Assembly (NCBI GenBank): GCA_017620475.1
Contig: JAFZQI010000007.1
Location: forward strand, 1 to 51,870
From: Clostridiales bacterium
Lineage (GTDB): Bacteria; Bacillota; Clostridia; Saccharofermentanales; Saccharofermentanaceae
Length of the DNA stretch: 51,870 bases
Direction: 5' to 3'
Under the pieces are notes generated by a model, which worked only from the letters and a program-made list of their open reading frames with translations, did not search any database and was not told the DNA's origin. The translations under genes were made by a program, and so were the position numbers. Positions 33,524 through 42,838 of this stretch are shown piece after piece; position 1 is the first letter of the stretch, and every line of letters starts with the position of its first letter.

Positions 33524-35029
33524 TTATTTCCTGAGCATATCCAGTACCGTCTGACGCATCTGGTCCTTTTCGATAAGGAGATTATGCAGTACCGGCTTCT
33601 TGTTGATGTCCTTCAGGCCTGCGGGGATCGGCAGTCCGCTTTCCTCTGAAAGTTCATTGGTAATGACTTCGTTCGAACGGCCGTTGCTGTAACCCGCACC
33701 ATTGAGTGCATCCATAACTGCCGGCGCAAACTTGAAGGGGCTGGCGGTCGAGACGAATACGGTCTTGGTCTCGTCATTGGATCTGGCGTAGTAGCGGCTG
33801 TAGATGTTGAAGCCCACGGCAGTGTGTGTATCCACGACATGGTCACAGCGGTCATAGACTTCACGGATCGTCTTGGCGATACCGGCCTCATCGGCAAATC
33901 CGCCGACGAAGGTCATCTGCAGGGTATGCAGTGTCTCCGGGTCTACGGTGTAGGTACCCTTGGTCTTGAGTTCTTCCATCCACTGCGCGGTCTTTTCCGC
34001 ATTCATGTCCGTAACCTCAAAGAGGAGTCTTTCGAGGTTGCTGGAAATCAGTATATCCATTGACGGCGAGTTGGTCTTGTAGAACTCACGGTTTCTGTCA
34101 TAGGTGCCGCTTCGGAAGAAGTCGGACAGGACCTTGTTCTTGTTGGACGCGCAGATGAGTTTCTTCATGGGGATGCCCATCTTCTTTGCAAACCATGCCG
34201 CCAAGATATTACCGAAGTTTCCGGTCGGTACAACCACATTCATCTTCTCGCCGAAGTTGAATTCCTCGCACTTCAGAAGCTCGACGTAAGCCGCGACATA
34301 GTACGCGATCTGCGGAACCAGACGGCCCCAGTTGATGGAGTTGGCGGAAGACAGGACACACCCGCAGCGATCCAGTTCCTCGGCAACGGAAGCATCGCCG
34401 AAGATGGCCTTGACGCCGGACTGTGCATCATCGAAGCAGCCGTTGACGGCTACCACATGCACGTTGTTGCCTTCGGTGGTGATCATCTGCTGCTTCTGCG
34501 CATCGGATACACCCTCGGACGGATAGAAAACGATGACCTCTGTACCCGGCAGATCCTTGAATCCCTCGAGTGCGGCCTTGCCGGTATCACCGGAAGTTGC
34601 CGTCAGGATGCAGATCTTGCGGTTTTCGCCCGTCTTCTTCGCTGAAGCGGTCATCAGGTGCGGCAGCATCTGAAGCGCGACGTCCTTAAAGGCCGCCGTC
34701 GGACCATGCCACAGTTCCAGGATGTATTCTCTGGGGTTGTACTTATTCAGCTGTACCAGCGGGACCGGTTTCTCACCGAACTTCTCCTCACTGTAGGCCT
34801 GCTCGGCAAAACCGAGAAGTTCGTCATATGTGAAATCCGTGAGGAATTTCGAAAGAACGGTAGCTGAGATCTGCGGGAAGGTCATCTCCGTCATCGCCAT
34901 GATCTCCGACCTTCCCAGCTGAGGGATCGTCTCCGGAACGAACAAACCGCCATCCGGGGCAATTCCCTGCTTGATGGCTTCTGCCGAAGTATACTTCTTC
35001 TCATATCCTCTTGTGCTGATGTACATCAT
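33524..35029 (-). CDS. thrC: threonine synthase
   Basis: A 501-residue PLP enzyme that converts O-phosphohomoserine to threonine. The PLP lysine is in HGPTAAFKDVALQ, and the phosphate-binding segment is TATSGDTGKAALEGF. The N-terminus MYISTRGYEKKYTSAEAIKQGIAPDGGLFVPE is the typical ThrC start of the longer class. AAAGGAG lies 9 bases before the first of two tandem ATGs. It is the last gene of a minus-strand operon, 15 bp after the TPR membrane protein. No hom or thrB is adjacent. It converges with the anti-sigma gene without a clear terminator in the 52-base gap. Confidence 0.95.
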   Translation of the reverse strand: MMYISTRGYEKKYTSAEAIKQGIAPDGGLFVPETIPQLGRSEIMAMTEMTFPQISATVLSKFLTDFTYDELLGFAEQAYSEEKFGEKPVPLVQLNKYNPREYILELWHGPTAAFKDVALQMLPHLMTASAKKTGENRKICILTATSGDTGKAALEGFKDLPGTEVIVFYPSEGVSDAQKQQMITTEGNNVHVVAVNGCFDDAQSGVKAIFGDASVAEELDRCGCVLSSANSINWGRLVPQIAYYVAAYVELLKCEEFNFGEKMNVVVPTGNFGNILAAWFAKKMGIPMKKLICASNKNKVLSDFFRSGTYDRNREFYKTNSPSMDILISSNLERLLFEVTDMNAEKTAQWMEELKTKGTYTVDPETLHTLQMTFVGGFADEAGIAKTIREVYDRCDHVVDTHTAVGFNIYSRYYARSNDETKTVFVSTASPFKFAPAVMDALNGAGYSNGRSNEVITNELSEESGLPIPAGLKDINKKPVLHNLLIEKDQMRQTVLDMLRK

Positions 35030-35044
35030 ATGTGTGTTTCTCCT

Positions 35045-35992
35045 TTATGTTTCTCCGGCGTCTTCTGAGCCCGAAGCCTCAGATCCTTCAGTTTCGCTGT
35101 CTGCCGGAGTAGTTGTCGCTACATCCCCGTTATCCGTCTTCGCTTCGCCGTATTTTGCCTGATATTCCGACAGGATCGTCGCGCATTCCGGGTCGTTCTG
35201 ATTCGCGCTGAGCCGGTCGACCAGGAATTCCACTTTCTCTGCCGCCTTTGATTTCTCAGAGGCCTTCGATACGGCTGGAACGATGACAAAGCGGATCAGG
35301 CAGAAAAGCCCGATCAGGATGGCCACGATGACGATCCCGATGACCGTCATGCGCATCTTCTCAGCGGGAGTCTTGGGGAAATCTACCATGATCTCCTCAT
35401 CCGGGATCTCTCCGTTTGAAGAGGTAGACTGCGCCAGCGCATCCCGTATCTCCTTTTCCGTCGCGATCCTTCTCTTTCTCGGCTTTTTCGGGGCCTTGAT
35501 GAGGATCGGTGCCTGAACGTGGATCCTCTCGCGATGCTCGCTTTCTGCGATCATCGGGGATTCCTGACGGGTGATCGCTGCGGAAAGAGCCTTGAGCGGG
35601 GATTCTTCCTCCGCGGCCTGCTCGGCTTCCGCCTGCGCCTTCTCTGTATCTTCTTTCGCCTGTGCCAGGCAGAACTGGGCAAGTTCCGTCATCGACTGGG
35701 AATGCAGGCCGCACGTCAGCGCATGCTCAAAACAGGATAGGGAACGGTGGTATTCGCCGCACTGTGCGACACAGATGCCGAACACGAGCGAGGCATCTCC
35801 CCAATCCGGATGATCCGTAATGATCTTCTTGAGGGAAATGATGGCCACATCCGCGCCGTCGTTATTCATGTTATAGAGCGCCCGGTTATACTGATGTGCC
35901 AGCTGTTCTGCCTCTTCCGGCGGAAGACGGAATACGACCAGATCACGTGTCGTGATCTCCGGTATCGTTTGTCCTGCAGTTTTCCAATCCAT
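35045..35992 (-). CDS. TPR-containing single-pass membrane protein
   Basis: 315 residues, function not recognised. Residues 25-115 form about two TPR-like helix pairs (AEQLAHQYNRALYNMNNDGADVAI; DWGDASLVFGICVAQCGEYHRSLSCFEHAL). An Ala/Glu-rich coiled segment and a basic KAPKKPRKRR patch follow. A single membrane helix lies at about 215-237 (TVIGIVIVAILIGLFCLIRFVIV). The C-terminal 70 residues are short, helical, then Thr/Ser/Glu-rich. The TPR part should be cytosolic. It sits between folC and thrC, 15-30 bp from each, so it is co-transcribed with housekeeping enzymes without an obvious functional link. Confidence 0.7.
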   Translation of the reverse strand: MDWKTAGQTIPEITTRDLVVFRLPPEEAEQLAHQYNRALYNMNNDGADVAIISLKKIITDHPDWGDASLVFGICVAQCGEYHRSLSCFEHALTCGLHSQSMTELAQFCLAQAKEDTEKAQAEAEQAAEEESPLKALSAAITRQESPMIAESEHRERIHVQAPILIKAPKKPRKRRIATEKEIRDALAQSTSSNGEIPDEEIMVDFPKTPAEKMRMTVIGIVIVAILIGLFCLIRFVIVPAVSKASEKSKAAEKVEFLVDRLSANQNDPECATILSEYQAKYGEAKTDNGDVATTTPADSETEGSEASGSEDAGET

Positions 35993-36022
35993 ACGTTTTT
36001 CCTGTCCAGTCTCTCGGTCTTC

Positions 36023-37441
36023 TTAGATCCGGTCGTCCAGGGCTTCTTTTATGACGCCCCTCACCTCTCCAAGAAGATAGAGTGATCCGATCATGTAGAT
36101 CGGGGATCCTTCCTTACGTGCCCGGACGACTGCATTTCTGCACGCCGTAGCCGCATCGGAAGTCACACTTAACTTATCGATAGCATTATACATACACGAT
36201 TTCAAATTGTAAAACGATTTGCTCTGATCGAGGGCCTCCGCCCACGCGTCCCGAAGATCCTCCGCTGCCATGGCTCTCTTCTGCTGCGGACGGACCAGTG
36301 TAATGCGGCCCAGCGGCACACACCAGCGCTCCACCAGGATCGACAGCATGGACGATACGTCTTTATCGGCCATGACGCCCATGATTACTTCACACGGCTT
36401 TTGCTCCTTTAGCTCGTCCATTTCCTCCAGAAAAGCAACGAATGACGTGATCCCCTGGGGATTGTGCGCCCCGTCAAGAACAATTGGAGGGTCCCTGCGG
36501 ACCACCTCGAGCCTTCCCTTCCACAACGTGTGGGCAAGGCCTTCTTTCATGGATTCTTCCGAAACGAAATGCTGCATGACCGTCAGTGCCAAAGCGGCAT
36601 TTTCCAGCTGATAGCCGCCCTGCATGCGGATCGTATACTCTTTATCCTTCCAAAGGAAACGCTGTCCGCTGAGGTCCTGAGCGGTCCGCTTCGCCACGTG
36701 GGACGGCACCCAGGTGATCGGCGCATGCTTCTGCCCTGCAATTCTTTCTAATACTTCACGGGCAGATTCGGCCTCATCCTTCCGGACGGTCTCCTGATGT
36801 GTATCCATCGCAAAGACCGGGCAGCCTTCTTTGATGATCCCGCCCTTCTCCGCTGCAATTTCGCCGAGGGTATTTCCCAGGCGGTCCGTATGGTCATAGC
36901 CCAGCGCCGTAATGACTGATGCCAATGGTTTTTCAATCACGTTGGTCGAATCCAGCCGTCCGCCCAATCCTGTCTCCAAAACCACGACATCACAGTTCTT
37001 TTCGGAAAAATAAAGAAATGCCACTGCGGTGACCAGTTCGAATTCCGTCGGATGCTCCTGTCCTTCAGAAAGGAGCTCGGAAACCTTCGACTCTACCAGA
37101 TCAGACAGGCGATAGAGGGATTCACGGTCGATCTCGCCGTAGCGGTCGTCTTTCTCCCAGCTAAGGAGTCCTTCTCTTCCATCGAGTATACGGATCCTTT
37201 CCGTAAATCTTTCCAGAAACGGGGAAGTATAAAGGCCCACTTTATGGCCTTCCCAGGAAAGCATCCCTGCGCAGTAAGCGCTGACTGATCCTTTCCCATT
37301 GGTGCCGGCAATATGGAAAGCCTTAAGGTGCTTTTCCGGATGAGAAAGCTTTGCAAGCAATGCTTCCATCCTTTCAAGTCCCAGACGGATACCGAATTTG
37401 TTCGCAGTCTGCAGGAATTCCGGAGCGTTAAGATCGATCAT
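36023..37441 (-). CDS. folC: folylpolyglutamate synthase / dihydrofolate synthase
   Basis: A 472-residue Mur-ligase-family enzyme that adds glutamate to (dihydro)folates. The P-loop GTNGKGSVSAYCAGML, the folate-binding region TSPFLERFTERIRI, the central ETGLGGRLDSTNV and LDGAHNPQGI are all intact. AGGAG lies 7 bases before the ATG. It begins 10 bp after gtrA and is followed by the TPR gene after 30 bp, within the operon that starts near 39590. Confidence 0.95.
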   Translation of the reverse strand: MIDLNAPEFLQTANKFGIRLGLERMEALLAKLSHPEKHLKAFHIAGTNGKGSVSAYCAGMLSWEGHKVGLYTSPFLERFTERIRILDGREGLLSWEKDDRYGEIDRESLYRLSDLVESKVSELLSEGQEHPTEFELVTAVAFLYFSEKNCDVVVLETGLGGRLDSTNVIEKPLASVITALGYDHTDRLGNTLGEIAAEKGGIIKEGCPVFAMDTHQETVRKDEAESAREVLERIAGQKHAPITWVPSHVAKRTAQDLSGQRFLWKDKEYTIRMQGGYQLENAALALTVMQHFVSEESMKEGLAHTLWKGRLEVVRRDPPIVLDGAHNPQGITSFVAFLEEMDELKEQKPCEVIMGVMADKDVSSMLSILVERWCVPLGRITLVRPQQKRAMAAEDLRDAWAEALDQSKSFYNLKSCMYNAIDKLSVTSDAATACRNAVVRARKEGSPIYMIGSLYLLGEVRGVIKEALDDRI

Positions 37442-37451
37442 AGACGGCTCC

Positions 37452-38063
37452 TTACAGTTCTTCCGCCTTTGCCTCTGCCGTTTCCGCCGGCGTAGGATCC
37501 TCTGTTTTTTCCTGTTCCTCAGCGGATGGCTCCGCGCTCTTTTTCTTTTTAAATATAAAGAGCTTACTGAAAATATAGTTGGCGACCACCACGAATACCG
37601 CGATGAAGAGTTTGACGATGTACTTATTGGTCACGTCGAATCCGAAAACGGTGATCAGCAGGTCATCTTCCGGCATATTGCAAGCATTCTCCATGACCAT
37701 GATGCCTAACGTGAAAAGTCCCAGTTCGAAGGCAAAGAGCGTGAAGAGTCTTGCGGCGACAAAGCTCAGGAATTCCTTCACCACATTGCCCTTCGTGTGA
37801 AAAACGAATTTCTTATTGGTTACGTATGCGAACACGATGGCCACCACCCAGGCCACAACATTGATGAACGTGACAAAAAGGTCGAGATCCCATTTGAAGA
37901 TCTTTACCGGCCATTTGACATCAAACAGCTTATCCATCAGGGCGAAGGTTGCCAGATTTACTAAAGTGGTAAGAACGCCGAAAACAAAGTACCAGAATAT
38001 CTCCCGGAATTTCTCGTTCTTCATGAGTTTCTTAAGACGCGACGGCTCCTCTGCTGTGCTCAT
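37452..38063 (-). CDS. GtrA-family membrane protein
   Basis: 203 residues with four membrane helices, the GtrA fold (FWYFVFGVLTTLVNLATFALM; VAWVVAIVFAYVTNKKFVF; the closing NYIFSKLFIFKK). The family includes flippases of polyprenyl-phosphate sugars and proteins of wall polysaccharide or teichoic acid glycosylation. A 40-residue Glu/Ala/Pro tail is cytosolic and disordered. The gene starts at the base after the stop of the surface protein gene, with no intergenic base, so translation is coupled. A role in envelope glycosylation is suggested by family and context. Confidence 0.85.
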   Translation of the reverse strand: MSTAEEPSRLKKLMKNEKFREIFWYFVFGVLTTLVNLATFALMDKLFDVKWPVKIFKWDLDLFVTFINVVAWVVAIVFAYVTNKKFVFHTKGNVVKEFLSFVAARLFTLFAFELGLFTLGIMVMENACNMPEDDLLITVFGFDVTNKYIVKLFIAVFVVVANYIFSKLFIFKKKKSAEPSAEEQEKTEDPTPAETAEAKAEEL

Positions 38064-39554
38064 TTATACTCTCCTTGGTTTGATTTGACGCCGGAACGCG
38101 TGTCTTCTCCGATAGATGAGAAGGGCGATGATCAGCGCCTCAACCACAGCTATACTAGCACAAACAATGAACAAATACAAAAACAGGTTGCTGACGACGC
38201 CTGTGGATGCCTTATAAGGATACAGGTCTCCGTTCGTTGCGTCGATCACATAGAATCTGGCCGAGCCGTCCTCCGACTTGAGGTATGCGATACGGGTGTT
38301 GTGATCTTTCGAGATATAGCCTTCGATCTCACTTGAACCATAGGAGATCGTCGTCGGCGTAAAGCCTTCGGGCACCAGTACATCTACCGGTTTTTCCGCC
38401 ACCGTCAGGATCATGGAAGAACGAAGGATCATCTTTCCGGGCTCATATCTGCGCATAATGTCCGTTTCCTGGTTATATACATAGAGGCCCGGTTCCGTTT
38501 CTTCCGTCTTGACATAAATCAGTACGCTCAGCACACCGTCGCGCCGGAAGCACGGCACTTCCTTCCCATCCACGACGCATGTGCTCTGGTAGAAATTTGC
38601 CGGGATGACAAGAGAATCCGGGAAAGCCACGAAATCGTAGGTGATTCCGTCGTGATCCTGAAGCTGCAGCCCATCCACCAGTACCGATTCGCTCCGGTAT
38701 ATGTTGATAGTGTAGATCTGAGAATTCTCCCCGTCTTCCGCCGTCACCTTGACGATTACCTGGTTATTCCCCATCTGTAGATCCGACTCACCTTCTACGG
38801 TAACGGTGGACTTGAGATTAAATGCAACGGCGTTGACCGCCACATCCGTTGTATTTTTCGAAACGGTTGCGCTATATGTGAAAATACCGGGGTCAAACTC
38901 CGGCACCAGTTTCAGCGAGCCGGCCGCCAGCGAAGAGAGCGTCGCATCCGAAGATACCATCGCCTGTACGATCAGGCTGGCACTTGTGCCCGCTCCGGCT
39001 ACCACGTTTTCAAGCGCGCTGTCACGAAGTCCGGAAATGGATCCCAGCCAGGCTTTCACTTCGCCTCGGGCCTGATCATTCACACGGAACTTCAGCGTGG
39101 CCACTACGACCGGTACATCGCTTGAGAATACTGCATCTCTCGACATCGCCTTCGTCGTCTCGTTATCCTCATCTCCCGTAGCCGATCCCTGGATGATCTC
39201 TTCTTCGGCCGCCTCATCAACTGCCGATATCACTACGGTATTGGTATCGTGTGATTTCTCGTATTTCAGTGTGAAATCGCGTATCTGCTGTCCGATCTCG
39301 ACGGAAATGAAATCCATCATCTCTTCATCATAGTAGATCTCGATCGGTCCGAATCTTGTTATCGATGGAAAAGCACTGAAACTTACGTCAAGCGTGATGA
39401 TTTCTCCTGCTTTCGCGGAGGTCTCACGGAAATCAAGATTCACCGTAACGCCGCCGGCAGCACACTTCGGAAGGGTCGCTGACAGAAGCACCATTACGGC
39501 ACAAAGCGCAGGCAATATAACCTGAACGCATATCTTACGCAAGTATTTTCTCAT
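38064..39554 (-). CDS. cell-surface protein: cohesin-like plus cadherin-like domain, C-terminal anchor
   Basis: 496 residues. A signal peptide ends near residue 33 (ALPKCAAGG region). Residues 35-195 are a cohesin-like beta-sandwich (VNLDFRETSAKAGEIITLDVSF; DVPVVVATLKFRV). Residues about 205-290 match the cadherin-like beta-sandwich (DATLSSLAAGSLKLVPEFDPGIFTYSATV; QIYTINIYR). A further domain of unknown type follows, then a membrane helix near 460-482 and a basic tail RRRHAFRRQIKPRRV. The protein therefore faces outside and is anchored C-terminally. The ribosome site is weak. It opens the operon with gtrA, folC and thrC, from the promoter at 39599-39627. Confidence 0.8.
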   Translation of the reverse strand: MRKYLRKICVQVILPALCAVMVLLSATLPKCAAGGVTVNLDFRETSAKAGEIITLDVSFSAFPSITRFGPIEIYYDEEMMDFISVEIGQQIRDFTLKYEKSHDTNTVVISAVDEAAEEEIIQGSATGDEDNETTKAMSRDAVFSSDVPVVVATLKFRVNDQARGEVKAWLGSISGLRDSALENVVAGAGTSASLIVQAMVSSDATLSSLAAGSLKLVPEFDPGIFTYSATVSKNTTDVAVNAVAFNLKSTVTVEGESDLQMGNNQVIVKVTAEDGENSQIYTINIYRSESVLVDGLQLQDHDGITYDFVAFPDSLVIPANFYQSTCVVDGKEVPCFRRDGVLSVLIYVKTEETEPGLYVYNQETDIMRRYEPGKMILRSSMILTVAEKPVDVLVPEGFTPTTISYGSSEIEGYISKDHNTRIAYLKSEDGSARFYVIDATNGDLYPYKASTGVVSNLFLYLFIVCASIAVVEALIIALLIYRRRHAFRRQIKPRRV

Positions 39555-39598
39555 TTTATATTTACTATCCCGGTAGAGTATGTGTTTCTTTTGCCTGC

Positions 39599-39627
39599 AT
39601 TATATAGGATATCCCGGCACTTGGCAA
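39599..39627 (-). promoter_or_regulatory. promoter of the surface protein-gtrA-folC-thrC operon
   Basis: Minus-strand TTGCCA (39627-39622), 17-bp spacer, TATAAT (39604-39599). It begins 4 bases after the stop of the upstream glucosaminidase gene. The leader is about 37 nt. Confidence 0.72.
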
Positions 39628-39631
39628 ACAA

Positions 39632-42181
39632 TTATGGTATTTTCCCGTATTCAGAGGGCAAATCTTCATAGATCGGGATGATAAACACGAAAGATGAATC
39701 CAGCATATCCTGAGAAGCATATGCCGTATAGTATCTTCCGCCCTCATTGGAAGCCATGGCAATATTCTGTGCATACTGGTGCTTATACATGCCGTCTTCG
39801 TTGTCGATAATATCGAACTTCTGGAAATAGAGCGTATCCTGTCCGATATCGATATAACTCTTGGCGATCCAGAGAGCACCGCCGCATATCGCCTTCTCCG
39901 GAGAGGTCCACGGAAGGAGGATCGCCTCCTCGTCCGGCGTGATCTTCTTCTCCTCCGGTTTATTGCCGTACATGGCAAACTTGGCACCATTGATCCGGGC
40001 CCCGTTGGGAACGCTCGGATTCGGCGTGGAGCCGATATTGTAGAAATTATAGTAGCCTTCATAACCAGAAAGCGTACCGTGTGCCAGTTCCGATTCTCCA
40101 TCGCGTCCCATCTCCAGCATGATGCGGCTGGCCAGGAAATACGGCGACACACCCGCATCTTTTCCTGCCTTCAGAAGGATCGACGGATAGTCCTGTTCCT
40201 CATCTTCGAGGAAAGAATTCTTCGTCATCGCCACGATGCCCTCAAGAGTGTGCGCGGACTCATCGAAAGAGAGCTTTTCAAATTGGAATATCTCGGTCGG
40301 TGTCAGGAAGTTCCTCGGATCCAGGAAGTAGGCCACAACATCACGCTTTGCCGCCTTCCAGGAAGTTCCGTCATATACGGGACTTCCGGGCTTGACCCAC
40401 TTCGGGTTATAGGTCGAACTGATCAAACTTCGATCGACATGGTCCTCGTTGTCGAGAACTTCCTCGAACCGCAATCCCGTGTTATATGCTTCGAACCGGT
40501 ATGCCGGATGCAGGCAGTGTAAAAGCCAGAGTCCGTCAGCATAGGAAGCCGGGAACTGCGCTAAAGTCTTCTTTCGGAACCCTTCACTATCCTGACCGTT
40601 CAGAAGGTAAAGTGTGTATTCCCGGGAAAGCCCGTCGATGGTATTTACCTTGACAGTAATCGCATTCGCACCCTCTTCGATCTGCACATTCTCTCCCTGG
40701 GCGATCGGGGTCAGCCATGCGCTGTTCTCCAGTTCTACATTTGCAGCATATCCTTCAAGTGCCGTGAACTCTACTCCGATTTCCGAGAAAGAATCACCCA
40801 CGATTGCATAGTCAAACACGTCCTGGCTGAACTCCGGGTATATCTTCAGCTCCTTGGCATCTGCGCCCGTGAATTTCAGTTCCGTCAGATATCCGTTCAG
40901 CGGAAGGAACCCGATACTTCCCTTCGCAATCTCATACTCGGCACCGTGCGCACCTTTGCAGTGCACGATCGTATCCAGTTCCATTTGCGAGACAGACCGG
41001 GACGGCCGCGGCGTCGGCACCAGACCCACATCATCCAGTACCGCCAGAAATCCCGTCTCATCCGAATAAGCGACTTCCTTTGACTGGACCATCACATAGG
41101 AGATTTCTGCCACCGAAGGAGCCGCCCTGTCACTTCTTTTCACTCTTACAAAGAAAGTATTCTCGGAAGTGCCGGCGTCATCAGAAGGCATGAAGGTTCC
41201 TGTCCCCTGCCGCTTGCCGCGAAGCACTTCGCAATCCGTATTTTGCAGGTCGTTCATGCCGATCAGGTTTCCGAAACGGTCGTAAAGAGAAGCCGCTACG
41301 TCGGAAGAAGTCCCTACGATATTCACATATGCGTTTCTTTCCTCGGCATCCAGAACATACCAGGTCTCCTGTGTCCCCTGTTCGATGCAGGAAGAGATCA
41401 CGGTATCATTCTCGATCGAAATAAAGTTCGGAATATTGACCCGTCCTCCGGTCAGGACCTGTCCTCTTCCGTCTGAAGTACGAAGGAGGATCACCACATC
41501 GTGCTCTCCCGGCTGTTCGCCGAAAGTATCCCACTCCATGGTAAACTGCACCTGTCCGGAGACCTGCGGCACATATACCTCACCGGGGCGAAGCGAATTA
41601 TCCACGAAGAAATCCGTCCTCAATTCCCGTCCTTCGACCTGCATGGCGCCATCGATCTGGCGTATTCCGAAAGCATATCCTTCCTCGTTTTCGAGCGGAC
41701 TTTGGATCATGACGCTCCCGCACTGTGTCCCCTTCGGGTCGGAAAAGCCGTTGACCGGCGCAAAGGAAGGATCGACATCGCTTAGGATCTTCTCAATGGC
41801 ATATTTTCTTGATCCGCCCGAAAGCATGCTTTCGATCTCCTGCACCTGATAGGCATCGTTATATGCCACGCAGGCCAGGTCCGATGCAAAAGCACTGTCG
41901 TCTTTTCCGGTGAGCAGATACATATGTGAGGTGAACTGGGTTTCCACGTAATCACTGACACTGACATGCCCCTGTTCGACCTCGCCTTCCCAATACGGAA
42001 GCGCATCCTGCGTTCCCGTCAGAACGGCCGTCCGATACATGGTATCCTTCGCCGCCTGGGAAAGCGGAGTTTCCTTATCCAGGCTGATCAGGGCGCCACA
42101 GACGATGACCAGCACGACCAGTCCGATAAATCCCGCGACACAGGCAAGTACGATATACAGTTTTCGAAGTTTATCGTTCAT
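39632..42181 (-). CDS. membrane-anchored beta-N-acetylglucosaminidase with cadherin-like domain
   Basis: 849 residues. A signal anchor at 9-33 places the rest outside. The first 400 residues include beta-sandwich-like regions with no named family. Residues about 435-530 contain a cadherin-like beta-sandwich (YLTELKFTGADAKELKIYPEFSQDVFDYAIV; GLSREYTLYLLNG). The C-terminal 290 residues are a GH73/lysozyme-like glucosaminidase: ASRIMLEMGRDGESELAHGT with the probable catalytic Glu, then YYNFYNIGSTPNPSVPNGARINGAKFA and LPWTSPEKAICGGALWIAKSYI. It should cut peptidoglycan glycan strands. It lies 8 bp after the YfbR-like gene. The neighbouring gene downstream shares the cadherin-like domain. Confidence 0.85.
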   Translation of the reverse strand: MNDKLRKLYIVLACVAGFIGLVVLVIVCGALISLDKETPLSQAAKDTMYRTAVLTGTQDALPYWEGEVEQGHVSVSDYVETQFTSHMYLLTGKDDSAFASDLACVAYNDAYQVQEIESMLSGGSRKYAIEKILSDVDPSFAPVNGFSDPKGTQCGSVMIQSPLENEEGYAFGIRQIDGAMQVEGRELRTDFFVDNSLRPGEVYVPQVSGQVQFTMEWDTFGEQPGEHDVVILLRTSDGRGQVLTGGRVNIPNFISIENDTVISSCIEQGTQETWYVLDAEERNAYVNIVGTSSDVAASLYDRFGNLIGMNDLQNTDCEVLRGKRQGTGTFMPSDDAGTSENTFFVRVKRSDRAAPSVAEISYVMVQSKEVAYSDETGFLAVLDDVGLVPTPRPSRSVSQMELDTIVHCKGAHGAEYEIAKGSIGFLPLNGYLTELKFTGADAKELKIYPEFSQDVFDYAIVGDSFSEIGVEFTALEGYAANVELENSAWLTPIAQGENVQIEEGANAITVKVNTIDGLSREYTLYLLNGQDSEGFRKKTLAQFPASYADGLWLLHCLHPAYRFEAYNTGLRFEEVLDNEDHVDRSLISSTYNPKWVKPGSPVYDGTSWKAAKRDVVAYFLDPRNFLTPTEIFQFEKLSFDESAHTLEGIVAMTKNSFLEDEEQDYPSILLKAGKDAGVSPYFLASRIMLEMGRDGESELAHGTLSGYEGYYNFYNIGSTPNPSVPNGARINGAKFAMYGNKPEEKKITPDEEAILLPWTSPEKAICGGALWIAKSYIDIGQDTLYFQKFDIIDNEDGMYKHQYAQNIAMASNEGGRYYTAYASQDMLDSSFVFIIPIYEDLPSEYGKIP

Positions 42182-42189
42182 CCTTCTCC

Positions 42190-42801
42190 TTACTTGCTGA
42201 TCTCATCCAGTGTCATTCCATATGGGGGAAGGAAATGTTTCATGTAATACTCGGCTTCTTCGCAGTTCAAACCATGGATCGATTCTTCAATGGATTCCTT
42301 CGCGGAACGGAATTCATCATTGCCCGCTTTCTCCTCCATCAGGCACTTCAAAAGCGCACTGATCCGGTCGGCCGCTTTCACCAGACGGTGGACCAGCATC
42401 CGCTTCTCTTCGGAAAGATCCGGAAGCATCAGTGCTCTGTATTCGTCCGAGAGTTCATCGGGAAGAAGATCCAAAAGGCTCTGCGCCGATTCCGCTTCCA
42501 CTTCTTTATAGGCATTCTTCAGTTCTCTGTTTCTATACTTGATCGGAGTCGGCAGATCACCGGTAATGATCTCCGAGCAATCGTGATAGAGCGCCTCCGC
42601 CATGGTAAGGAGCGGGTCGATCTGCTCTTTATTAAGGATGCGGTTGTGGATCAGCGCCAGCGCATGGGCGATCACCGCCACATCGAAGCTATGCTCCTTG
42701 AGGTTCTCCTGCCGCGTATTCCGCATCAGGCCCCAGCGCTGGATATACTGCATACGGTCCAGCATCGCATAGAAATTATAAAGCTCTTCCTTATTGTCCA
42801 T
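42190..42801 (-). CDS. YfbR-like HD-domain 5'-deoxynucleotidase
   Basis: 203 residues of HD fold. Motifs in order: LKEHSFDVAVIAHALAL (His), EALYHDCSEIITGDLPTP (His-Asp and the second acid) and VKAADRISALLKCL (Asp). The NxRQENLKEHS and GDLPTPIKY segments are those of YfbR, which removes phosphate from deoxynucleoside monophosphates. The start at 42801 is chosen for AGGAG 8 bases upstream; an extra 25-residue extension has no support. It is 37 bp after the dGTPase-like gene and 8 bp before the glucosaminidase gene. Confidence 0.87.
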   Translation of the reverse strand: MDNKEELYNFYAMLDRMQYIQRWGLMRNTRQENLKEHSFDVAVIAHALALIHNRILNKEQIDPLLTMAEALYHDCSEIITGDLPTPIKYRNRELKNAYKEVEAESAQSLLDLLPDELSDEYRALMLPDLSEEKRMLVHRLVKAADRISALLKCLMEEKAGNDEFRSAKESIEESIHGLNCEEAEYYMKHFLPPYGMTLDEISK

Positions 42802-42838
42802 TCTCTCTTCTCCTTGGTCTGACAGGGAACATCCGCTA

